Under the pieces are notes generated by a model that was not told where the DNA came from, did no database searches, and worked only from the letters and a program-made list of their open reading frames with translations. From Micromonospora alfalfae (GTDB lineage Bacteria > Actinomycetota > Actinomycetes > Mycobacteriales > Micromonosporaceae), in contig NZ_JAKKFH010000045.1 of assembly GCF_022230925.1 (NCBI RefSeq), forward strand, positions 124,001 through 188,000: a stretch of 64,000 bases of DNA, in the 5' to 3' direction. The stretch's first letter is position 1. Every line of letters starts with the position of its first letter. A program made the position numbers and the translations under genes. Of this stretch, positions 27,000 through 34,255 are shown piece after piece.

Positions 27000-27800
27000 T
27001 CAGCCCGATACCCGCAGGAGGTCCCCCGGGGAGGTCGCGAGGAGGTCCGCGGCTCGCCCGCCGTTGACAGCGACAGCGACCAGGCCGGCCGAATCGACGT
27101 ACGCCACCAGGCCACCGGCCGGGGCGTCGCCGAAGGTCCGCCCGTGCACCGCCACAAGGGCCGGCACCGGCCCCGGCGGGCCCACCCGGAGCGTGGCCGG
27201 CAGCGGATCGAGCAGCCCGGCTGGCGCGGCCAGTTGGACGTTGCCGAAGTGGTCCACGGTCAGCACCTCTGCGGTGAAGCCCTCCGCGTCCCGGGTCACC
27301 GTCGGAGTCGGAAGTCGCACCAACCCGGCCGGGTCGACCGGCGGGCCCGCGTCGGCCAGCGGCGCGCCGAGCGCCAGCCGGGCCGCCACCGGCGCGAAGA
27401 CGTCGCGACCGTGGAACGTGTCGGACACCCGGGGGGCCAGCCAGCGCGACCCGGTCAGCTCGACCGCGTCGGTCACCCCACCGAGCGCGGTGGCCGCGTC
27501 CAGCAGCAACCCGTTGTCCGGGCCGACCAGCAACCCGCCCGGGGTGGCCAGCGCGACTCCCCGTCGGGCGGTGCCCACTCCCGGATCGACCACCGCCACG
27601 TGCACTCCCACCGGCAGGTACGGCACTGTCTGCGCCAGCACGGCGGCACCGCGCCGGACGTCCGCCGGCGGCACCAGATGGGTCACGTCGATCACCCGGG
27701 CGGCCGGCGCGATCCGGGCGACGACCCCGTGGCAGGCGGCCACGAAGCCGTCGGTGAGGCCGTAGTCGGTGGTCAGCGAGATCCAGGGCACTGCGGACAT
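27000..27800 (-). CDS. SAM hydroxide adenosyltransferase (duf62 / SAM-dependent chlorinase-fluorinase family)
   Basis: The family splits S-adenosylmethionine into adenosine and methionine with water, or into halogenated adenosine in specialised members. The 266-residue product has ISLTTDYGLTDGFVAACHG, VAVVDPGVGTARRGVAL, GPDNGLL and DTFHGRDVFAPVAARLA. The Asp-Arg-His-type residues of the hydroxide class (DPGVG..R and FHGRDVF) appear to be present, so hydrolase activity is favoured over halogenation. Confidence 0.9.
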   Translation of the reverse strand: MSAVPWISLTTDYGLTDGFVAACHGVVARIAPAARVIDVTHLVPPADVRRGAAVLAQTVPYLPVGVHVAVVDPGVGTARRGVALATPGGLLVGPDNGLLLDAATALGGVTDAVELTGSRWLAPRVSDTFHGRDVFAPVAARLALGAPLADAGPPVDPAGLVRLPTPTVTRDAEGFTAEVLTVDHFGNVQLAAPAGLLDPLPATLRVGPPGPVPALVAVHGRTFGDAPAGGLVAYVDSAGLVAVAVNGGRAADLLATSPGDLLRVSG

Positions 27801-27901
27801 GCCCGCAGGCTAGTAGAACAGCGGCGTGCTGGCGGATACGGGACAGCGCAGTGGCCGACCGGCCCCTCCCGCCGCCGGAGGACGTTGGGCAGACTGCCCT
27901 G

Positions 27902-28459
27902 GTGACAACTCGGAACCTCCCCGCAGTCGGAATCCTGCTGGTCGCCGTCGCCCTCAGCGCCGGTTGTGGCAGTGACGACGACGGCAGCCCGACCGCGAAC
28001 CCGTCCGTCTCGTCCGAGGCGGCCCCGACCGGCCTGCCGACGCCCCAAACCGCACCCAGTGCCGACGGCGCGACCCCGCCCTCCGCCGCCGCGCAGGGCA
28101 CGACGCAGCGGCGGCCGGCCAGCCCGCCGCCGGTGGTGCTGCCCAAGCGCCCGGCCGCTGCGCCCGGCGCGAAGCAGGTAGTCGACGCTTTCCGGGCCGC
28201 CGGCCTGAAGGTGCCGCGCCCGAAGGACCGCTCGGTCGACTGTGGGCCGGACGGCCTCGGCCTGGGTTGTTCCGAGCTGATGGCCACCGACGCCGTCACC
28301 GTCTACGTCTTCCCGGACGAGACCAGCGCCAGCGACATCGCGGAGACCTGGGGTGGCCAGTCGTACCGGCGTGGCGCTGTGGTGCTGAACTACCTGGAGG
28401 CGAAGACCCCGGCCGCCGACCGCCCGCGCTACGAGAAGGTGCTCAACGACCTGCACTGA
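27902..28459 (+). CDS. Lipoprotein of unknown function
   Basis: The 185-residue product has a lipoprotein signal (AVGILLVAVALSAGC, lipobox LSAGC, Cys22), a Ser/Thr/Pro/Ala-rich linker of ~60 residues and a small globular domain with two Cys (VDCGPDGLGLGCSELM) that likely pair. GTG 27902 has GGTGACAAC context. No known family is recognised. It is divergent from the SAM adenosyltransferase gene. Confidence 0.75.
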   Translation: MTTRNLPAVGILLVAVALSAGCGSDDDGSPTANPSVSSEAAPTGLPTPQTAPSADGATPPSAAAQGTTQRRPASPPPVVLPKRPAAAPGAKQVVDAFRAAGLKVPRPKDRSVDCGPDGLGLGCSELMATDAVTVYVFPDETSASDIAETWGGQSYRRGAVVLNYLEAKTPAADRPRYEKVLNDLH

Positions 28460-28505
28460 GCGCTGACGCGTCGGCGTGACCGAGACGTGCTGTTCTATTG
28501 ACTGT

Positions 28506-28541
28506 GATGTCTGTGAGTCATCGTGATGACTCACAGACATC
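28506..28541. terminator. Perfect 17-base palindromic hairpin, bidirectional terminator
   Basis: GATGTCTGTGAGTCATC and GATGACTCACAGACATC are perfect arms separated by two bases. The hairpin sits between the lipoprotein gene and the convergent end of lhr. Its AT-richer stem is unusual among the terminators of this window. Confidence 0.75.
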
Positions 28542-28609
28542 AGGCTCTGTGCGGCTTTGCCCTCGGCGGCCGCGCAAGCCCGGTCGCCAGGGGGGCCGTA
28601 ACCGACTGG

Positions 28610-31600
28610 TCAGCCGCGCAGGCGCAGGCCGCGGGGGGTGGCCCGGAAGCCGGCGGCGGTCAACGCGTCCCGCAGCGGCGACGAGTGCACCGCCTCGCCG
28701 TCGGCCCGCTCCACCGACATCGCGCCCAACGCCCCGGAGTGGACGGCGTCGGCGAGCGCCTTGCCGGCCGCACCGAGCGTGTCGGTGTCGTCGGTGAAGG
28801 ACAGCAGCGTTCGGCCGCCGCGTTCGACGTAGAGGACGAGGTCACCACCGACCTGCACCACCAGGGCACCCGCCTTGCGGCCGGCCCGGTGCCCGGTCGC
28901 CGGGGTGGCACCGTCGCCGGAGTCGATCACCCGTTCCGGCCAGGGCAGCGCCGCGCCGTACGGGTTGGCCGGGTCGGTCGCGGCGAGCACAGTAGCCACC
29001 GCGCCCCGACCCCGGGCGCCGTCGGTCGGCTCGGCCAGCGCGCGCAGCCGGTCCACCGCACCGGGTACGGCGAACTGCGCCGCCCCGAGCCCTTCGACGA
29101 AGTAACCCCGGCGGGCCGCGCCGCGCTCCTCCAGCGCCGACAGCACCGGGTAGACCGCCGAGAACCCGCCGACCACCTGCTCGGCCATCACCGCGCCCCG
29201 GGTGACCACCCCGTGCCGCTCCAGCAGCAGGTCGGCGAGCGCGGCGGCGCGCCGGGTCGGGTCGAGGTCCCGATCCGGGAGACGCGACCAGCGGCCGGCG
29301 ACTGTCGGCGGGCCACCCCGGGTCGGCAGCGCCACCCGACCGGGCCGCCGGTAACGGGTGCGGGGCGCGGACGGCCGGGAGCGGTGCGCGCCGCCGGCAC
29401 CGAGCACCGCGCGCAGCGGGGCGAGGGTGTCGTTGCTGAGGTGCCCCGCCCAGACCAGATCCCAGATCACAGCGGTCAACGCGGCGTCGTCGGTCGACCC
29501 GACCCGGTCGGCCAGCGGGCGGAAGAAGAGCGCCTGCCCGTCGCCGAGCGCGTCGAGCACCGCGTCGTGCAGCGGGGTACGGGTCAACGCCTCGTCGGGC
29601 GGCGGGAGCAGCAGCGGCGCGGCGTCCGCGTACGCCAGGGTGACCCAGCCGTCGCCCCCGGAGATCGCACCCGACCCCGCCCAGAGCACCTCCCCGCTGG
29701 CGCACAGCTCGTCGAGCTGGGCGGGGGAGTAGTCCGCGACCCGGGCGGGCAGCACCAACCGCTCCAGCGCGGACGCCGGCACCGCAGTGCCCTGCAACTG
29801 CTCCACAGTGGCGGCGAGCGCCTCCACACCTCGGGCGGACGAGCCGACCTGCTGCCAGCGCGGCAGGAACGTGGCGAGGGCCCGGGGCGGCACCGGCTCG
29901 ATCTCCCGGCGCAGCGCCGCCAGCGAGCGGCGGCGCAGCATCCGCAGCACCTCGGCGTCGCACCATTGAGCGCCGGCGGAATCCGGAGTGAACTCACCGG
30001 ACACCACCCGCCCGGTGGCGCCGAGCCGGCGCAGCGCCTGCTCGACCACGAAGACCCCGAGCCCGAACCGGGCCGCGCAGCTGGCCGCGGCGAACGGCCC
30101 GTGGGTGCGGGCGTAGCGGGCGACCAGGTCGCCGAACGGGTCGGCCACCGGGGCGAGGTAAGCCTCGGCCACCCCCATCGGCAGTGCCACGCCGAGGGCG
30201 TCGCGCAGGCGGGCGGCGTCCTCGACGCCCACCCAGCGCTGCTCGCCCGCGATTCGGACCCGCAGCACCCGGCGGGTGGCCTCCAGCTCGCTGAGCCACG
30301 TCTGCGGCACACCCCGCTCGGTCAACTCGGCGTCGCTCAGGTCACCGAGCACCCGCAGCAGCTCGACGACGTCCTCGGCGTCGCGGGGGCGGCGCTGATC
30401 GGTAAGCCACCGCAGCTGCCGGTCGGTCTCGGTGAGCACCGCCGGGTCGAGCAGCTCCCGCAGGTCAACCCGGCCGAGCAGCTCGCCGAGGAGCGTGGAG
30501 TCGAGGGCGAGTGCGGCGGCGCGGCGCTCGGCCAGCGGGGCGTCGCCCTCGTAGAGGAACGCGCCGACGTAGCCGAAGAGCAGCGACCGCGCGAACGGCG
30601 ACGGCGCGCTGGTCTCCACCTCGACCAGCCGCACCTTGCGGGTGGCCAGGTCGCGCATCAACCCGGCCAGCGCGGGTTGGTCGAAGACGTCCTGGAGGCA
30701 CTCCCGAGCGGCCTCCAGGGTGACCGGGAAGTCCGCGTACTCGCGGGCGACGTCGAGCAGTTGCGCGGCGCGTTGCCGTTGCTGCCAGAGCGGTTGGCGG
30801 CGGCGCGGGTCGCGACGCGGCAGCAGCAGCGACCGGGCGGCGCACTCCCGGAAACGGGCGGCGAAGAGGGCGGAGGTGCCGACCGACTCCTCCACGAGCT
30901 GGGTGATCTCGTCGGGCTCGAAGACCACCACGTCGGCGCCGGGCGGCTCGTCGGCGGTGTCCGGAAGACGCACCACGATGCCGTCGTCGGAGGGCATCAC
31001 CTGCGCGTCGACCCCGTACCGCTCGGCCAGCCGGCGGCCCACAGCGAGGGCCCAGGGTCCGTTGACCCGGGCACCGAGCACGCTGTGCACGGCCAGCCGC
31101 CAGTCACCGAGCTCGTCGCGGAACCGCTCGACCACTACCGTGCGGTCGTCGGGAAGCGAGCGGGTCGCCTCCCGCTGGTCGCGCAGGTAGGCCATCAGGT
31201 TGCGGGCGGCCCAGTCGTCCAACCCGCCGTCGCGCAGCGCGGCCAGGGCCGCCTCGTCGGTCTGGCGCAGCAGAGCGCGCACCCGGGCGCCGATGGCCCG
31301 GCCCAGCTCCACCGGCCGGCCCAGCTGGTCGCCCTTCCAGAACGGCATGCGTGCGGCCTGGCCCGGAGCGGGCGACACCAGCACCCGGTCCGGAGTGATC
31401 TCCTCGATCCGCCAGGAGGACGAGCCGAGCAGGAAGACGTCGCCGACCCGGGACTCGTAGACCATCTCCTCGTCCAGCTCGCCGACCCGGGCGGCCCGCT
31501 CGGCGCCGGCCAGGAACACCCCGAACAGGCCCCGGTCGGGGATCGTTCCGCCGCTGGTCACCGCGAGGCGTTGCGCTCCCTGGCGGCCGGTGAGCAGGTC

Positions 31601-33280
31601 GGTGGCCCGGTCCCAGACCAGCCGGGGACGCAGCTCGGCGAACGCCGTGGACGGGTAGCGGCCGGAGAGCATGTCGAGCACTGCGTGCAGCGCCGAGTCG
31701 GGAAGCTCGGCGAAGGGCGCGGCCCGGCGGACCAGCACCGCCAGGTCGCCGAGCGGCCACGGCTCCAGCGCCACCATCGCGACGATCTGCTGGGCCAGCA
31801 CGTCCAGGGGGTTGCGCGGGTAGTGCAGCTCCTCGATCGCGCCGGCGGTCATCCGCTCGGCGACCACCGCGCAGGAGAGCAGGTCGCCGCGGTGCTTGGG
31901 GAAGACCACCCCCCGCGAGACCGCGCCCACCTGGTGCCCGGCCCGGCCGACCCGTTGCAGGCCGGCGGCCACGCTGGGCGGCGCCTCGATCTGCACCACC
32001 AGGTCGACCGCGCCCATGTCGATGCCGAGCTCCAGGCTGGAGGTGGCCACCACAGCCGGGAGCTGGCCGGACTTGAGCGCCTCCTCGATGTGCTTGCGTT
32101 CCTCCCGGGAGACGCTGCCGTGGTGGGCGCGCGCGATCACGGGCGCCGCGCCGGTGGCCGCGCCGGACTGGGCCATCACCTCGGCCGGCGGCCGGTTGCG
32201 CACCGGACCGGCGGGGCCACCCCAGCTCTGCGCGCCGGACGCCGGGTCACCGTCGCCCGCCGGGTCGTCGCCGGTCGGCAACCCCTCCGGTACGCCGATC
32301 GCGCCCTCGCCCGACGCGGATGCGGCCACCGCCTCGGCGGCAAGCTCGTTGAGCCGGGCGCACAGTCGCTCGGCACTGCGCCGGGAGTTGGTGAAGACGA
32401 TTGTCGAGCGGTGCTGCCCGATGAGCGTGAAGACCCGCTCCTCCACGGCCGGCCAGATCGACGCCCGGCGAGGCCCGGGGCCGCCGAGGTCGTCCTCCGG
32501 TGGCTGCTCCTGCTCGTCCAGGCGGGTCATGTCCTCCACCGGGACCTGCACGCTGACCTCGATGGTCTTCGGGGTGGCCGGCTGCACCACGTCGACCGGG
32601 CGGGCGCCGCCGAGGAACTGCGCGCAGGCGTCGATCGGCCGGACGGTGGCCGAGAGGCCGATGCGCTGTGCCGGGGCGGGCAGCAACTCGTCGAGGCGTT
32701 CGAGGGAGAGGGCGAGGTGGGCGCCGCGTTTGCTGCCGGCCACCGCGTGCACCTCGTCGACGATCACCGTCTGGACGCCGCGCAGCGAGTCGCGAGCCGC
32801 GGACGTGAGTAGCAGGAACAGCGACTCGGGGGTGGTGATGAGGATGTCCGGCGGAGTGCGGGCGAAAGCTCGGCGCTCGTCGGCGGGCGTGTCGCCGGTG
32901 CGCATGCCGACGGTGATGTCGGGCGGTGCGACGCCCAACCGGGTGGCCGCCTGCCGGATGCCGGCCAGCGGGGCGCGCAGGTTGCGCTCCACGTCGACGG
33001 CGAGAGCCTTGAGCGGGCTGACGTAGAGCACGCGGCACCGTTGGCGGGCCTCGGCCGGTGCTGGCTCGCGGGCGAGTCGGTCCAGTGACCAGAGAAAGGC
33101 CGCGAGCGTCTTGCCCGAGCCGGTGGGCGCCACCACCAGCGCGTTGCGGCCAGCGGCGACCGACCGCCAGGCGCCGGTCTGCGCGGCGGTCGGGGCGGCG
33201 AAGGCGTTGTCGAACCAGGCGCGGGTGGCCGGACCGAACCCGGCCAGCACCGCGCCGGCGTCTGCCTCTGCCCCGGTCAC
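28610..33280 (-). CDS. lhr: Large helicase-related protein Lhr (ATP-dependent 3'-5' helicase)
   Basis: Lhr unwinds DNA:DNA and RNA:DNA hybrids and is induced by DNA damage in mycobacteria. The 1556-residue product has Walker A APTGSGKT (residues 51-58), VIVDEVHAVAGSKRGAH (DEVH box), ATSSLELGIDMGAVDLV, QRVGRAGHQVG, and the long Lhr-specific winged-helix and C-terminal domains. GTG 33280 is the likely start; the longer frame to 33343 adds weak sequence. The C-terminal domain is full length. Confidence 0.93.
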   Translation of the reverse strand: MTGAEADAGAVLAGFGPATRAWFDNAFAAPTAAQTGAWRSVAAGRNALVVAPTGSGKTLAAFLWSLDRLAREPAPAEARQRCRVLYVSPLKALAVDVERNLRAPLAGIRQAATRLGVAPPDITVGMRTGDTPADERRAFARTPPDILITTPESLFLLLTSAARDSLRGVQTVIVDEVHAVAGSKRGAHLALSLERLDELLPAPAQRIGLSATVRPIDACAQFLGGARPVDVVQPATPKTIEVSVQVPVEDMTRLDEQEQPPEDDLGGPGPRRASIWPAVEERVFTLIGQHRSTIVFTNSRRSAERLCARLNELAAEAVAASASGEGAIGVPEGLPTGDDPAGDGDPASGAQSWGGPAGPVRNRPPAEVMAQSGAATGAAPVIARAHHGSVSREERKHIEEALKSGQLPAVVATSSLELGIDMGAVDLVVQIEAPPSVAAGLQRVGRAGHQVGAVSRGVVFPKHRGDLLSCAVVAERMTAGAIEELHYPRNPLDVLAQQIVAMVALEPWPLGDLAVLVRRAAPFAELPDSALHAVLDMLSGRYPSTAFAELRPRLVWDRATDLLTGRQGAQRLAVTSGGTIPDRGLFGVFLAGAERAARVGELDEEMVYESRVGDVFLLGSSSWRIEEITPDRVLVSPAPGQAARMPFWKGDQLGRPVELGRAIGARVRALLRQTDEAALAALRDGGLDDWAARNLMAYLRDQREATRSLPDDRTVVVERFRDELGDWRLAVHSVLGARVNGPWALAVGRRLAERYGVDAQVMPSDDGIVVRLPDTADEPPGADVVVFEPDEITQLVEESVGTSALFAARFRECAARSLLLPRRDPRRRQPLWQQRQRAAQLLDVAREYADFPVTLEAARECLQDVFDQPALAGLMRDLATRKVRLVEVETSAPSPFARSLLFGYVGAFLYEGDAPLAERRAAALALDSTLLGELLGRVDLRELLDPAVLTETDRQLRWLTDQRRPRDAEDVVELLRVLGDLSDAELTERGVPQTWLSELEATRRVLRVRIAGEQRWVGVEDAARLRDALGVALPMGVAEAYLAPVADPFGDLVARYARTHGPFAAASCAARFGLGVFVVEQALRRLGATGRVVSGEFTPDSAGAQWCDAEVLRMLRRRSLAALRREIEPVPPRALATFLPRWQQVGSSARGVEALAATVEQLQGTAVPASALERLVLPARVADYSPAQLDELCASGEVLWAGSGAISGGDGWVTLAYADAAPLLLPPPDEALTRTPLHDAVLDALGDGQALFFRPLADRVGSTDDAALTAVIWDLVWAGHLSNDTLAPLRAVLGAGGAHRSRPSAPRTRYRRPGRVALPTRGGPPTVAGRWSRLPDRDLDPTRRAAALADLLLERHGVVTRGAVMAEQVVGGFSAVYPVLSALEERGAARRGYFVEGLGAAQFAVPGAVDRLRALAEPTDGARGRGAVATVLAATDPANPYGAALPWPERVIDSGDGATPATGHRAGRKAGALVVQVGGDLVLYVERGGRTLLSFTDDTDTLGAAGKALADAVHSGALGAMSVERADGEAVHSSPLRDALTAAGFRATPRGLRLRG

Positions 33281-33375
33281 CGGTCCATCGTGCCCCGCCG
33301 GTCCGACATCCACGAGCGACCTCACGACGGAATGAGCCAGCAAGAGGCAAAAAGCGTGGAACGTGCGCTTAATAC

Positions 33376-33392
33376 GTTAAGTCTCACTTAAC
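33376..33392. promoter_or_regulatory. Operator-like inverted repeat between lhr and the 33459 gene
   Basis: GTTAAGT-CTC-ACTTAAC is a perfect 7-base inverted repeat with 3-base spacer, inside an unusually AT-rich divergent region (33355-33420). It probably binds a dimeric regulator or lies in a promoter core; ATACGTTAA next to it could serve as a -10. Confidence 0.5.
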
Positions 33393-33458
33393 TGCTTGCT
33401 TCTGAGGAGCAACATAAAGTAACTTCACTCGCAACGCGAACCGGGGTGAGGTGATCTG

Positions 33459-33845
33459 ATGGCCGGTGAGCAGCGCACTGTCGAACCGGGCACCGACGTG
33501 CTGATTCGCAAGGTCGACAGCCACCTCGCCGCGCTCCGCGCCGGTCTGCACGGCCCCGAGCTCGAGCTCGCCGAACGTCTCGCCCACTGTCTGCGCGAGA
33601 TGGTTCTCTGCACCGCCCAGGCCAGCGCCGCCGACCGGGGTCAGGTCCGCGTTGCCGTGCACTACTTCGTGCTGCGTCGCGAGAGCCGTGGCCGCCTGCT
33701 GTCGGTGCGGTCGCTGACCGCCGCCGAGCGGGTGGTCGACCGGGTCGCCCGCCAACTCGGCCGCCTCGACCTGCTGGCCGAGCTACGCCGCGACCGCCCC
33801 ATCCCCGACGACGCGCAACCCCTCAACAACGCCCTCCTGCCCTGA
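33459..33845 (+). CDS. Hypothetical protein, 128 residues
   Basis: A small, mostly helical and charged cytoplasmic protein (LAALRAGLHGPELELAERLA ... DRVARQLGRLDLLAELRRD). No known domain is recognised. ATG 33459 follows GGGGTGAGGTG. It is divergent from lhr and has its own AT-rich promoter region with an operator-like site, which points to regulated expression. Confidence 0.7.
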   Translation: MAGEQRTVEPGTDVLIRKVDSHLAALRAGLHGPELELAERLAHCLREMVLCTAQASAADRGQVRVAVHYFVLRRESRGRLLSVRSLTAAERVVDRVARQLGRLDLLAELRRDRPIPDDAQPLNNALLP

Positions 33846-33903
33846 CGAGGCCCCACCGCGCCCACCTCGCCTCGCCTCGCCTCGCCCCGCCCCGCCTCGC
33901 CCG

Positions 33904-33978
33904 GTCGATCATGGAGTTGTGGTGGGGGACAAATACCCCGTAAGACACCAAGCCAGGCACCACAACTCCATGATCGAC
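33904..33978. repeat. Palindromic intergenic element, copy 3 (perfect 21-base GATCATGGAGTT arms)
   Basis: GTCGATCATGGAGTTGTGGTG is repeated exactly in inverted form at 33958-33978 around a 33-base centre. It follows a CTCGC-type pyrimidine-rich tract (33868-33903). Confidence 0.9.
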
Positions 33979-34001
33979 GGGGTCGGGCTGCTCGTTCCCC
34001 G

Positions 34002-34070
34002 CGATCTTGCACTTGCTGTCGCCGCATAGGGGGCATTACGTGCGTCTCGACAGCCGAAACTGCAAGATCG
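34002..34070. repeat. Palindromic intergenic element, copy 4 (GATCTTGCA arms)
   Basis: CGATCTTGCA...CTGTCG on the left pairs with CGACAG...TGCAAGATCG on the right, with small bulges. It starts 23 bases after copy 3, so the two arm types lie side by side. The rest of this 410-base gap (34071-34255) is G-rich with a direct repeat (GGAGAGGTTGCGAGTC / GGGGAGGTTGCGAGTC) and no gene is seen. Confidence 0.8.
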
Positions 34071-34255
34071 GCGCAGGCGGGGAGGTTGCGAGTCACGCAG
34101 GCGGAGAGGTTGCGAGTCCGGGGTGGGGTTGAGGCGCGCTACGGGGTTGGCGGGCGAATTCTGGCAAAACCGCCCGGCGGGGGAGGAACTGGCGTCTGAT
34201 CGCTGCTAGGCGCCACCGCTGCCACGGGCGTCGGCCATGTCGATCGGGAGCGCAG

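Noticed and set aside
28523..29200. 1429-codon plus-strand frame starting at 28523 opposite lhr
   Set aside because: Shadow of the strongly biased minus-strand lhr gene.
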